A model generated the notes under the pieces. The model searched no databases. It was not told where the DNA came from and saw nothing but the letters and a program-made list of their open reading frames with translations. This document shows, piece after piece, positions 53,858 through 62,714 of a DNA stretch of 64,000 bases; the first letter of the stretch is position 1; each line of letters opens with the position of its first letter. The position numbers were made by a program, and so were the translations under genes. Source of the DNA: Flavobacterium panacagri (GTDB lineage: Bacteria; Bacteroidota; Bacteroidia; Flavobacteriales; Flavobacteriaceae); the NCBI RefSeq assembly GCF_030378165.1, contig NZ_CP119766.1, positions 2,108,001 to 2,172,000 of the forward strand. Reading direction: 5' to 3'.

Positions 53858-54433
53858 ATGGCAATAAATTTACAAAAAGGACAAAAAATTGACATCGGAT
53901 TATCTAGAATTACGGTTGGTCTAGGCTGGGATCCAAATGAAGGTACTGGGCATGATTTTGATCTGGATGCTTCTGCGATCATGATCAATGCAAGTAGAAA
54001 ACTTTTAGGGGAAAGCTATTTTGTTTTTTATAACAATTTATCATCGCCCGATGGAGCACTATTGCATACAGGGGACGATCCGACAGGTGGTAATAGCGAT
54101 GGCGATGATGATGAGGCTATCAAAGTAGACTTATCTAAAATAGATACCGCTGTTGAGGAGATTCTTTTTGTGGTAACAATTGAAGATTTTGAGCGCAGAA
54201 AACAGAATTTTGGTCAGGTTAGAAATTCTTATATCAGAATCGTCAATGATGAAAATGGAGAAGAAATTGCTAAATATGAGTTAGGAGAGGATTTCTCTAT
54301 AGAGACTGGTGTTGAGTTTGGAAGATTGTATAAAAGAAATGGTAATTGGAAGTTTGAAGCTTCCGGTATTGGTTATAAAGCCGATTTGGGCTATTTCTTA
54401 GAGAAATATTATTCAGGCGAAATCATTAAGTAA
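53858..54433 (+). CDS. TerD-family protein 1
   Basis: A 191-residue protein of the tellurium-resistance TerD family. Calcium-binding acidic motifs are DFDLDAS (33-39) and HTGDDPTGGNSDGDDDE (70-86), with the conserved NFGQVRNSYIRI and EFGRLYKRNGNWKFEASG. TerD proteins are calcium-binding and often associate with membranes and VWA or TelA partners. It is the first gene of the array; its C-terminus is longer (YYSGEIIK) than the other short copies. Confidence 0.95.
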   Translation: MAINLQKGQKIDIGLSRITVGLGWDPNEGTGHDFDLDASAIMINASRKLLGESYFVFYNNLSSPDGALLHTGDDPTGGNSDGDDDEAIKVDLSKIDTAVEEILFVVTIEDFERRKQNFGQVRNSYIRIVNDENGEEIAKYELGEDFSIETGVEFGRLYKRNGNWKFEASGIGYKADLGYFLEKYYSGEIIK

Positions 54434-54465
54434 CATCTGTTTAGCAAATTTTAAATCTAGTCCTT

Positions 54466-55131
54466 TTGGAAATAAATTATGAAAATTACAGCCATCTTTC
54501 GTTCGATTTGTGGCTTACATTAATAAAATCAAATCCAGAGTTTAAGCAAAAAAGAAACTTATTATTTAAAGAGTTTTTTGAAATAGAGCACGGAATTGAA
54601 AAAGTAAATGAAGTTGTTCGATATTATGATGTTTTGTGTAATAATATTAATGAAAAAACGGGATTAAATATTGATACATACGAAATCTATTATTTGATTT
54701 TAAGTGCTCTAGATGTTGATTTTGAGAGAAATGATACAGGAAGTTTATTGGAATTCTACAAACATACTGAAGAATTGTTTTTGAAATATAAGCCGGTTTT
54801 AATTTATCCAGACATACAAAATCTATTTAAAGAAATAACAGTTCAAGATAAATCGATAAGTATTTTAAGTAATACTGCATTTATTAAAGGTCAGGTTTTA
54901 AGAAAACTGCTTGAACATTATGAACTAGCAGATTATTTTAAATTTCAAATCTATTCAGATGAAGTAGGGTTTTCAAAACCAAATCCAGCGATTTTTCAGC
55001 TTGTATTTGATGAAATTAATAAATATAAAAAGATAAATAAAAAAAATGTTTTGCATATAGGCGACAATTGTATTGCAGATTACAATGGAGCAATACAGTT
55101 TGGATTTAATGCACATTTACTAAAAATATAA
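54466..55131 (+). CDS. HAD-superfamily hydrolase of the Ter array
   Basis: A 221-residue HAD protein. The nucleophile is D14 in FDLWLTL; position 16 is W instead of the second acid (DxW rather than DxD). Motif II is S135 (ILSNT), motif III is K171 (SKPNP), and motif IV is GDNCIAD (D200, D205). The start is TTG at 54466, because there is no ATG in frame downstream before motif I and a stop lies 24 bases upstream. HAD plus phosphoribosyltransferase pairs are known from Ter gene sets, where a nucleoside-like product was proposed. Confidence 0.88.
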   Translation: MEINYENYSHLSFDLWLTLIKSNPEFKQKRNLLFKEFFEIEHGIEKVNEVVRYYDVLCNNINEKTGLNIDTYEIYYLILSALDVDFERNDTGSLLEFYKHTEELFLKYKPVLIYPDIQNLFKEITVQDKSISILSNTAFIKGQVLRKLLEHYELADYFKFQIYSDEVGFSKPNPAIFQLVFDEINKYKKINKKNVLHIGDNCIADYNGAIQFGFNAHLLKI

Positions 55132-55133
55132 AC

Positions 55134-55940
55134 GTGAATAAGAGTTATAGCTTACACAAAATTATAGACCAAGATATTTGTCCTTTTAAAGAGGCAGAAT
55201 ACAGCAGATTTAAATTTGGAGATAAATTCTACGCAGAGAAATTTGCAGAGGATCTATTCGATGGATTTGTTGAAGAGCATAAAGATTTAATTTTATCTGA
55301 TAAAGATATTGTTATTCTGCCAAGTCCTTATTTATCAATTCCTACTGCATCAAATTTTTTATGTTACTATTTTAAAAAGGAGCTGAACAGTTTTTTATTT
55401 AAAAATGGTAAAAAAGCTTGTATCGAATCTAAAATTTATAGAAATCAGACTTACGTTACTGATTATGGTAACTTAGATTTTGAACAAAGAGTAAAATTGA
55501 TATCGAATGACACTTATTATATTGATCGCAATTTTATTGAAGGTAAGATATGCATTTTTGTGGATGATATTAAGATAACGGGAAGTCACGAGCATACGGT
55601 AAATAAGATTTTGGATCAATATAATGTTCAGGGTGATTTTATTTTTGTTTATTATGGTGAACTCGTAAACAAAGAAATTCATCCAAAAATTGAAAATCAT
55701 TATAACTATTTTGCAGTAAAAAATGTAGAAGATATTGTTTCTATAGTGAATAGTGAAGACTTCCAATACAATACAAGAATTGTGAAGTTCATATTGAGCC
55801 TCGATGATAAACAGTTTGCATACTTAATTTCGAACATTTCTAGAAAAAAAAGCAATGAATTATTTCATCTAGCAATCAGTAATAATTACCACCAGATTTT
55901 AGAATATAAAAACAATATTAACATCATAAAAATAGATTAG
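55134..55940 (+). CDS. Phosphoribosyltransferase-like protein of the Ter array
   Basis: A 268-residue protein with a PRPP-binding loop, ICIFVDDIKITGS (139-151), preceded by a hydrophobic strand as in type I phosphoribosyltransferases. Upstream it has ILPSPYLSIPTASNFL. It starts at a GTG, 2 bases after the HAD gene, and ends 3 bases before the next TerD. The pair may make or salvage a phosphoribosylated metabolite; no substrate is visible. Confidence 0.8.
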   Translation: MNKSYSLHKIIDQDICPFKEAEYSRFKFGDKFYAEKFAEDLFDGFVEEHKDLILSDKDIVILPSPYLSIPTASNFLCYYFKKELNSFLFKNGKKACIESKIYRNQTYVTDYGNLDFEQRVKLISNDTYYIDRNFIEGKICIFVDDIKITGSHEHTVNKILDQYNVQGDFIFVYYGELVNKEIHPKIENHYNYFAVKNVEDIVSIVNSEDFQYNTRIVKFILSLDDKQFAYLISNISRKKSNELFHLAISNNYHQILEYKNNINIIKID

Positions 55941-55943
55941 ATT

Positions 55944-56498
55944 ATGGCTATTAATTTGCAGAAAGGACAAAGAGAAAATATTAATGCACCCAAATTTACA
56001 ATTGGTTTAGGATGGGACACAAATAACAGCAGTACAGGTTCTAGTTTTGACCTTGATGCCTCAGCTTTTATTGTGGGGGAAAACGGAAAAATATTATCTG
56101 ATTCTCATTTTATCTTCTATAATAATCTAAAAGCTCCAGATGAGTCTGTTATACATACTGGAGATAATCTAACAGGTGATGGAGATGGAGATGACGAACA
56201 AATTAAAATAGATTTAACTAAAATTAATAGTGCCGTAAAAGAAATCTGTATCGTAGTGACAATTCATGATGCTGAAGGAAGGAGACAAAATTTTGGACAA
56301 GTTAGAAATTCATTCATCCGTATCGTTGATGATTCTAATAATGCCGAAATGGTTAAGTATGAATTGGAAGAAGATTTCTCAATAGAAACCGCAGTTGAAT
56401 TTGGAAGAATTTACAATAAAGATGGCCAGTGGAAATTTGAAGCGATGGGAGTTGGTATGAAAGGCGGATTAGAAGATTATTTAAATAAATACAATTAA
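55944..56498 (+). CDS. TerD-family protein 2 (short type)
   Basis: A 184-residue TerD protein with FDLDAS (35-40) and GDNLTGDGDGDDE (73-85), then NFGQVRNSFIRI. It is closely similar to copy 4 along its length (AINLxKGQR, GLGWDxNxSxTGSSFDLDAS, ending GGLEDYLNKYN). It forms a short-long pair with the next gene. Confidence 0.95.
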   Translation: MAINLQKGQRENINAPKFTIGLGWDTNNSSTGSSFDLDASAFIVGENGKILSDSHFIFYNNLKAPDESVIHTGDNLTGDGDGDDEQIKIDLTKINSAVKEICIVVTIHDAEGRRQNFGQVRNSFIRIVDDSNNAEMVKYELEEDFSIETAVEFGRIYNKDGQWKFEAMGVGMKGGLEDYLNKYN

Positions 56499-56504
56499 TT
56501 ATAG

Positions 56505-57113
56505 ATGGCAATTAATTTAGAAAAAGGACAGCGTATTAATCTTGAAAAAAGTAATGGTTCAAAATTAGTAAATATTTGCGTTGGTGTAAATTGGGGAGCA
56601 ATAGAGAAAAAAGGATTATTTGGAACTAAAAAAGAACCAGTTGATTTAGATGCTAGCTGTGCGATTTATGACGATAAAAAAAATCATATTGATTCGGTAA
56701 ATTTTAGAAAACTCATTTCTAATGATCGCGCAATCAAACATAGTGGAGATGATTTAACTGGAGATTTAAACGGTGACGATGGTCTAGATAATGAAGTTAT
56801 TACTTTAGATTTTTCTCAATTAACGCCGGCAGCCAGTTATGTGGCATTTTTCATAAATAGTTTTAGAGGCCAGGACTTTAAAGATATTCCTTTTGCATCA
56901 ATCAGAATATATGAAGGAACTCCAACCAGAGTGAGTCAGGAATTTGCACGTTATGATGTTGCAAACGATGCTTCTTTTGCAGGAAATGTATCTATGGTTT
57001 TAGGTGTTTTTTACAAAAGAAACGACGAATGGAAATTTAACGCAGTTGGTGTACCGACAAACGATAAAAAACTAGAACAGACAATTGTTACAATTCAACA
57101 GAATTATCTATAA
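56505..57113 (+). CDS. TerD-family protein 3 (long type)
   Basis: A 202-residue TerD variant starting MAINLEKGQRINLEKSNGSK, with an inserted VNWGAIEKKGLFG segment before VDLDAS (46-51), and GDDLTGDLNGDDGLDNE in the second acidic motif. It is similar in plan to copy 5 and shares the C-terminal QTIVTIQQNYL-type end. It lies 6 bases after copy 2 and 6 before the TelA-like gene. Confidence 0.93.
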   Translation: MAINLEKGQRINLEKSNGSKLVNICVGVNWGAIEKKGLFGTKKEPVDLDASCAIYDDKKNHIDSVNFRKLISNDRAIKHSGDDLTGDLNGDDGLDNEVITLDFSQLTPAASYVAFFINSFRGQDFKDIPFASIRIYEGTPTRVSQEFARYDVANDASFAGNVSMVLGVFYKRNDEWKFNAVGVPTNDKKLEQTIVTIQQNYL

Positions 57114-57119
57114 ATACTT

Positions 57120-58205
57120 ATGGAAAATCAATTAGTTACTCAGGAGAATACTGCTTTGATTGATAAAGATGGAAATGTAAATTTAACTTCAATTTCGGAA
57201 GCAGAAATAAACAGTTATAAGAGTATTTCTAATCAATTAAATGAGAACGATGCCAATTCGATTCTTAATTATGGTGCCGATATTCAAAACTCTATAGCAA
57301 AACAAAGTGATAGTTTCTTAACCAATGTAAGAACCTATAATTCTGGAGAAGTAGGAACTTTGATTAATGATCTATTAACGGAATTAAATTATGTAGACGT
57401 TGATCAATTAGATCAAAGTCCATTTAAAAGATTTCTTTCAAAAATACCATTGCTCAATAAACTGATAACAGATGTAAAAAAGCTATTTCAGGAATATGAC
57501 AGAATTACTGTAAATATTGAAAAAATCAGTAATAAAGTAAAAGCTGGAATGATCAATTCTGTAAAAGATAACAGCGCTCTTCAAACTATGTTTGACGGAA
57601 ATGTGAATCTTATCAAAGAAATGGAAAAGCACATTATTGCGGGGCAGATTCGTTTTAAAGAATTGAACGAAGAACTTGCTGTGATGGAAGGCAATAGTGC
57701 GCAATATCAGGATTATCAAATTTCTGATAAAAGAACTTTCATAAATCGATTAGACAAGCGTCTTGCTGATATGAAAATTGTACGTTTTATTATGCTGCAA
57801 TCTTTGGCGCAAATTAGAGTAGTTCAGAATAACAATACTTCGATTGCAGAGAAAGCGCAGTCGATTTTGACTACAACATTGCCTGTTTGGAAAAATCAGC
57901 TGACGCTAGCTGTTGCTTTACAAAGACAAAAACAAAATATTGAAGTACAAAGAAGAGTATCAGAAACAACGAATACTATTTTACAAAAGAATGCTGAAAT
58001 GCTAAAACAAAATAGTATCGAAGTGGCCAAAGAAAATGAAAATACAATCGTTTCTCTGGAAACTCTTAAAATGACAACAAAATCTTTAATTGATACGCTG
58101 ACAGAAGTAAAACAAATTCACGAGCAAGGTACAGAAACCAGAAGACAGCTTGATGCAGGTTTACAAAGTCTAGAGCAAGAATTGAAAAAAGGCGTTGTAA
58201 GCTAG
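57120..58205 (+). CDS. TelA-like protein
   Basis: A 361-residue, mostly helical protein with the features of the TelA toxic-anion-resistance family: an N-terminal helical region with the YVDVDQLDQSPFKRFLSKIPL segment, and long coiled-coil helices (KDNSALQTMFDGNVNLIKEM, QRRVSETTNTILQKNAEML). There are no membrane segments. TelA proteins accompany TerD in stress gene sets, but their mechanism is unknown. It lies in the middle of the array. Confidence 0.88.
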   Translation: MENQLVTQENTALIDKDGNVNLTSISEAEINSYKSISNQLNENDANSILNYGADIQNSIAKQSDSFLTNVRTYNSGEVGTLINDLLTELNYVDVDQLDQSPFKRFLSKIPLLNKLITDVKKLFQEYDRITVNIEKISNKVKAGMINSVKDNSALQTMFDGNVNLIKEMEKHIIAGQIRFKELNEELAVMEGNSAQYQDYQISDKRTFINRLDKRLADMKIVRFIMLQSLAQIRVVQNNNTSIAEKAQSILTTTLPVWKNQLTLAVALQRQKQNIEVQRRVSETTNTILQKNAEMLKQNSIEVAKENENTIVSLETLKMTTKSLIDTLTEVKQIHEQGTETRRQLDAGLQSLEQELKKGVVS

Positions 58206-58240
58206 ACTATTGAGGAAATAATTTTTTTGAAACAATATAA

Positions 58241-59206
58241 ATGCAAGAAGAAGAGGATCGATATCTTCAGATAATAAAAGAGAGTAATAGAAAATTAGTG
58301 ATTTTAGAATTGTTATCCAATTTCTTTAATCACAAGGATCTTGTCGGGGTTCTGGTAAGGACAAAAATCATTCATAAGCTCTTTCAAAATAATAGAATAT
58401 TAGATATAAATAAACTGGAACTCTTTCATATTCAGTATACTGATAGTCTTATTGCATTGTTTCAGAAAATCAAAAAATCAAAAGAACAGCAGTATGTTTT
58501 AATCTCTGATGAAATATACATCAACGAGGATATTTTAGTCAAATTAAAGCAGGAAATAGGAGAAACAAAACTGGCAAAATTACTGCAATTGCATGCACAG
58601 AATATGTCAAAAAAGATAGAAGAGCTCTATCAATTATTTGTTTCAGAAAAAGATGTTTTTTTTAATTGGAATGATCTGCTGACTTTTTCACAAAGCATTC
58701 AGGCAGAATATTACAGAGAAATAACAATTGATCAATATGAAAAGCTTTCACAGTTTAACAAAAGTGTTTATGAAAATGCTCATGCAAAATTCGAAACAAA
58801 GCTTTTAGGTCGATTAAACATCTTAAATTTTAAAATTAAGTTTTCGTGTGGATTAGTTTGTAATAATGAGATAATAGAGATTTATGAGTTCAGAGATTCT
58901 AATGATAAATTTGTTTTTGTAGCTAACGAAAAATCATTTTATTTTCTAAATGAAGAAGTGGTAAAGGGAATTGATCTCTCAAAAAATGATTCTTCAAAGC
59001 AAATTATTATAAAAGGATTGAAGAATAAAAATGCCGAACTAAAAAATGAGCTTAGTACTATAAAAACAACGCTGCCTGAAAATGTTTTAGAAGTGTTAAA
59101 AGAATATCTTGAGAAGATTTCATCTGTTGATTTTCTGGATGAATTACAGAATGTTGACGAACAGACTAATATCTTAAAAACAATGTTGAATATTAATATT
59201 AATTAA
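58241..59206 (+). CDS. Unrecognised 321-residue protein of the Ter array
   Basis: No family recognised. The first 180 residues look helical, with long charged and hydrophobic helices (LELLSNFFNHKDLVGVLV, KLLQLHAQNMSKKIEELYQL). A beta-rich stretch follows (NFKIKFSCGLVCNNEIIEIY, FVFVANEKSFYFLNEEVV), and then a C-terminal helix. There is no signal peptide or membrane segment. Placement between TelA and TerD copy 4 ties it to this array. Confidence 0.75.
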   Translation: MQEEEDRYLQIIKESNRKLVILELLSNFFNHKDLVGVLVRTKIIHKLFQNNRILDINKLELFHIQYTDSLIALFQKIKKSKEQQYVLISDEIYINEDILVKLKQEIGETKLAKLLQLHAQNMSKKIEELYQLFVSEKDVFFNWNDLLTFSQSIQAEYYREITIDQYEKLSQFNKSVYENAHAKFETKLLGRLNILNFKIKFSCGLVCNNEIIEIYEFRDSNDKFVFVANEKSFYFLNEEVVKGIDLSKNDSSKQIIIKGLKNKNAELKNELSTIKTTLPENVLEVLKEYLEKISSVDFLDELQNVDEQTNILKTMLNININ

Positions 59207-59215
59207 AAAAATAAA

Positions 59216-59767
59216 ATGGCAATTAACTTAGAAAAAGGACAGAGACAAAGTATAGCTGCTCCTAAATTTACTGTAGGATTAGGATGGGATAGCAATTCAA
59301 GTAACACTGGATCAAGTTTTGATTTGGATGCTTCAGTTTTTTTAGTTGGTGCAAATGGAAAAATTCCAAATGACAATCATTTTATTTATTACAATAATTT
59401 AAAATCTCCAGATCAAGCAGTTATTCATGCAGGTGATAATTTAACCGGTGATGGTGATGGTGACGATGAGAAAATCTACATTGACTTATCTAAAATCTCA
59501 TCAGATGTTAACGAAATTTCGTTTGTGGTTACAATTCACCATGCAGATACAAAAAGGCAAAATTTTGGACAAATCAGAAATTCATTCATTAGAATTTTAG
59601 ATGAATCTAATGTTGAGTTGGTAAAGTATGAACTAGATGAAGACTTTTCGATAGAAACTGCTGTTGAATTTGGAAGAATTTACAAGAGAAATGAGGAGTG
59701 GAAGTTCGAAGCTGTTGGTATTGGAATGAAGGGCGGTTTACAAGATTACTTAAATAAATATAATTAA
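59216..59767 (+). CDS. TerD-family protein 4 (short type)
   Basis: A 183-residue TerD protein; FDLDAS at 35-40 and GDNLTGDGDGDDEK in the second motif. It is nearly a copy of TerD 2 in length and plan, differing at scattered positions. It starts 9 bases after the unrecognised gene and forms a short-long pair with TerD 5. Confidence 0.95.
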   Translation: MAINLEKGQRQSIAAPKFTVGLGWDSNSSNTGSSFDLDASVFLVGANGKIPNDNHFIYYNNLKSPDQAVIHAGDNLTGDGDGDDEKIYIDLSKISSDVNEISFVVTIHHADTKRQNFGQIRNSFIRILDESNVELVKYELDEDFSIETAVEFGRIYKRNEEWKFEAVGIGMKGGLQDYLNKYN

Positions 59768-59785
59768 TTTAAAACATTAACTCAA

Positions 59786-60445
59786 ATGGCAATTAACTTA
59801 ACCAAAGGTCAAAAAATTGATTTAAGAAAAACAACTGGTGAAACATTAACCAATTTCTGTATTGGAGTAAACTGGGGAGCAATCGAAACAAAAGGTTTCT
59901 TAGGATTATCAAAAAATGTAGTAGAGATTGATTTAGATTTAAGCTGTATTTTGATTGATGATCAAAATAAAATTTGTGATCATTTATATTCTCCTCTATA
60001 CAGAGTAGAAGTATTACAGCAATTTGGTTTGCCAAAAGGGAAATTAGTAAGTGTTGATGGTGCTTTAAGACATACTGGAGATGATCTGGCAGGTGATACA
60101 GGCGGAGATGATGGTTTAGATAATGAAATTATTACAGTTGACCTTTCTAAAGTTGATGCTAAAGTAAGTCAGATATTTTTCTTTTTAAATAATGCTGGTA
60201 AAGAGGATTTTTCTCAAATTCCTTATGCAAAAATCAGAATGTATGAAGGTACTCCAACAAGAGTGGTTTCTGAGTTTGCTTCTTATAACGTAGCTGCAGA
60301 AAGTCAATACGTAAACAAACGTTCGATCATCATGGCGAAATTGTATAAACGTAACGGAGAGTGGAAGTTTAGTGCAATTGGAGATCCAACAGATGATACA
60401 TTCTTAGGTCAGACTATTCATAAAATTGTTCAATCTTACCTTTAA
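59786..60445 (+). CDS. TerD-family protein 5 (long type, altered first motif)
   Basis: A 219-residue TerD variant. The first acidic motif reads IDLDLS (48-53), with Leu in place of Ala, and a further insertion of about 25 residues (HLYSPLYRVEVLQQFGLPKG) separates it from GALRHTGDDLAGDTGGDDGL. The C-terminal half matches copy 3. The stop codon overlaps the ATG of the next gene by one base (TAATG), so translation is coupled. Confidence 0.92.
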   Translation: MAINLTKGQKIDLRKTTGETLTNFCIGVNWGAIETKGFLGLSKNVVEIDLDLSCILIDDQNKICDHLYSPLYRVEVLQQFGLPKGKLVSVDGALRHTGDDLAGDTGGDDGLDNEIITVDLSKVDAKVSQIFFFLNNAGKEDFSQIPYAKIRMYEGTPTRVVSEFASYNVAAESQYVNKRSIIMAKLYKRNGEWKFSAIGDPTDDTFLGQTIHKIVQSYL

Positions 60446-60861
60446 TGCAAATCAAAAACATTGAAGGACTAAGAGTTTCTCAAGTTAGAGACCTAGTTGG
60501 GCAAGGTGGAAAATTTGTTGTTTTTCCATATACAATTTCATTTGTAGTAATGACTTTAAAAAGAAGTTCTGATATTTATTTTATCAGACCTGACGAAAGC
60601 ACTTTTAAATACTCATATGGATATGCACTGCTGAATTTAGTAATCGGCTGGTGGGGAATTCCTTGGGGACCAATTTATACAATTGGCTCTGCGTATCATC
60701 ATGTGGTAGGAGGAAAAGATCTAACAGATATTGTTATGAGTCATTTAACACAGCATGACCCCGAGGCAGATACAAGTAGTTATAATATAAATGGTGTTGA
60801 AAGTTCTAACCAACGAAATAACAACACTTCTGATACTCCAACTTATAATATTCCTGTGTAA
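60445..60861 (+). CDS. Unrecognised protein with a Trp-rich hydrophobic segment
   Basis: A 138-residue protein starting MQIKNIEGLRVSQVRDLVGQ, with a GGKFVVFPY strand, a hydrophobic stretch ALLNLVIGWWGIPWGPIYTI (residues 52-71 region) and a disordered Asn/Ser-rich tail (SYNINGVESSNQRNNNTSDT). The central stretch could be a membrane hairpin or a buried core. No family recognised. The start overlaps the TerD 5 stop, so it may work directly with that protein. Confidence 0.75.
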   Translation: MQIKNIEGLRVSQVRDLVGQGGKFVVFPYTISFVVMTLKRSSDIYFIRPDESTFKYSYGYALLNLVIGWWGIPWGPIYTIGSAYHHVVGGKDLTDIVMSHLTQHDPEADTSSYNINGVESSNQRNNNTSDTPTYNIPV

Positions 60862-60873
60862 AACAATTCTACC

Positions 60874-61512
60874 ATGAGAAGACTGCCCGTATACTTACTA
60901 TTAGACACATCTGGTTCAATGACTGGTGAACCCATCGAAGCTGTTAAAAATGGTGTACAAATGATGATTAGTTCATTACGCCAAAATCCGCAAGCGATTG
61001 AAACGGCTTATTTAAGCGTGATTACTTTTGATACGACTGCACAACAAATTATTCCATTAACAGATTTGGCATCTTTTCAAATGGTTGATCTCAAGGCAAC
61101 TGGAGTTACTGCTCTAGGCGATGCATTGAAATTAACAGCAAGTAAGATAGAAACTGAAGTTGCTAAAACAACAACAGAGCAAAAAGGAGACTGGAAACCA
61201 CTTGTATTTATTATGACTGATGGAATTCCGACTGATAACTGGGAAAGTGGTCTTGCAGAATTTAAAAAAGTAAAGGTAGCTTTTACAGTTGCCTGTGCGG
61301 CCGGAGCAGGTGCAGATACCAATGTGTTGAAACAAATAACAGATACTGTAGTAAGTCTTGAAAATGCAGACAGTTCAAGTATTGGAAAATTTTTCCAATG
61401 GGTTACAGCTTCAATTGGAGTAACTTCAACTAAGATTGAAGATTTAGGCAGAGAGTTTACAAATGTAAAAGAGTTACCTCCTCCGCCATCTGAATTAAAC
61501 ATTGTAGTTTAG
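60874..61512 (+). CDS. VWA domain protein 1 (TerY-like)
   Basis: A 212-residue von Willebrand factor A domain protein with an intact MIDAS site: D11-T-S13-G-S15, T79 (GVTALGD) and D116 (MTDGIPTD). It corresponds to TerY-type VWA proteins of Ter gene sets and is predicted to be cytoplasmic. The short C-terminal tail ELPPPPSELNIVV is almost the same as in VWA 2. Confidence 0.93.
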   Translation: MRRLPVYLLLDTSGSMTGEPIEAVKNGVQMMISSLRQNPQAIETAYLSVITFDTTAQQIIPLTDLASFQMVDLKATGVTALGDALKLTASKIETEVAKTTTEQKGDWKPLVFIMTDGIPTDNWESGLAEFKKVKVAFTVACAAGAGADTNVLKQITDTVVSLENADSSSIGKFFQWVTASIGVTSTKIEDLGREFTNVKELPPPPSELNIVV

Positions 61513-61609
61513 TTTCAAGCTGGAGGAGTTCCTTTTTTATAAAAATCAAGAAGAGCTGTTGTAAAATAATTTAGGATTAATTGATTGTTTACTTGTTTTT
61601 AAAAGTTAT

Positions 61610-62245
61610 ATGAGAAGATTACCAGTATATTTTTTATTAGATACATCCGGATCAATGTATGGCGAACCAATTCAGGCACTTAATAATGCTTTGAGTGGTA
61701 TGATTAATACTTTGAGGTCAGATGCACAGGCGCTAGATTCGCTTTGGATAAGTATTATAACTTTTGACAGAGAAGTAAAAGAAATCGTTCCTTTGACAGA
61801 ATTGGTTCATTTTCAGCTTCCAGAAATAACTTGTCCACAAAGCGGCCCCACAAATACAGGTGCAGGATTGGATTTTGTTATTCAAAAAGTAAAAAAAGAA
61901 GTGATATCAGGATCTACAACTCAAAAAGGAGACTGGAAACCATTGCTTTTTGTTTTTACAGATGGTAAACCTTCAGATATTCAATTTTATAGAGAAAAAA
62001 TTCAAGAAGTAAAAGCATTAAATTTTGGTGCTGTGGTAGGTTGCGCTGCAGGTCACATGGCAAATGACAGTATTTTAAAAGAACTTACAGACAATGTAGT
62101 TCATTTAGACTCTGCAGATAGTTCGACTTTGAAACAGTTTTTTAAATGGGTCTCAGAAACTATCGAGCAAGGCAACAAAAGTCAGGGAACAGGAGAAAGT
62201 GTAACACTGCCTCCACCGCCAAGTGAAATAACGGTTGTGATTTAA
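61610..62245 (+). CDS. VWA domain protein 2 (TerY-like)
   Basis: A 211-residue VWA protein with D11-T-S-G-S MIDAS, T83 (PTNTGAGL) and D118 (FTDGKPSD), closely related to VWA 1. It ends with LPPPPSEITVVI. A 97-base spacer separates it from VWA 1, the longest gap in the array, without a clear promoter motif. Confidence 0.93.
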   Translation: MRRLPVYFLLDTSGSMYGEPIQALNNALSGMINTLRSDAQALDSLWISIITFDREVKEIVPLTELVHFQLPEITCPQSGPTNTGAGLDFVIQKVKKEVISGSTTQKGDWKPLLFVFTDGKPSDIQFYREKIQEVKALNFGAVVGCAAGHMANDSILKELTDNVVHLDSADSSTLKQFFKWVSETIEQGNKSQGTGESVTLPPPPSEITVVI

Positions 62246-62261
62246 TTTAAAAGTACTCCAT

Positions 62262-62714
62262 ATGCTATTTACATTTTCTAAAGTTCTAATTCATGTCGCA
62301 ACTGCAATTGATGAAGCTTATCAGGAGGGACAAGAAAATGAACTTGAAAATCTAGAGTTAAGCTCTGATGAAATTTTGGAAACCATGGACATTGATAATA
62401 TTACATCATGTTATCAAAATACAGGTATTGAAGGGTTTAATATTAAAAATGCAGGGCATGTTTTAAAACAAAACTATACAGGAAAAGTATTTGATATTCT
62501 ACACGTAATTGTTCGTAGAAATTGTGCTTATGTAAAAGTTATGCATAGTATACCATTCAATGGAGGAAATAAATGTTATGGAGCTTCATTCTCTATAAAT
62601 TTTATGGAACCTAACAATGGAGTTGCTATTTATGGATGTCCAACTAAAAATTCTGATGAGAAACAGGCTTTCAAAGCTATTTCTATGGAATTATTAGCCG
62701 CTCTTTCAAAATGA
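62262..62714 (+). CDS. Unrecognised 150-residue protein of the Ter array
   Basis: No family recognised. An acidic N-terminal helix (HVATAIDEAYQEGQENELEN) is followed by alternating strands (KVFDILHVIVRRNCAYVKVM, KCYGASFSINFMEPNNGVAI) and a final helix. There is no membrane segment. The last codons overlap the next start by 4 bases, so the two are co-translated. Confidence 0.7.
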   Translation: MLFTFSKVLIHVATAIDEAYQEGQENELENLELSSDEILETMDIDNITSCYQNTGIEGFNIKNAGHVLKQNYTGKVFDILHVIVRRNCAYVKVMHSIPFNGGNKCYGASFSINFMEPNNGVAIYGCPTKNSDEKQAFKAISMELLAALSK

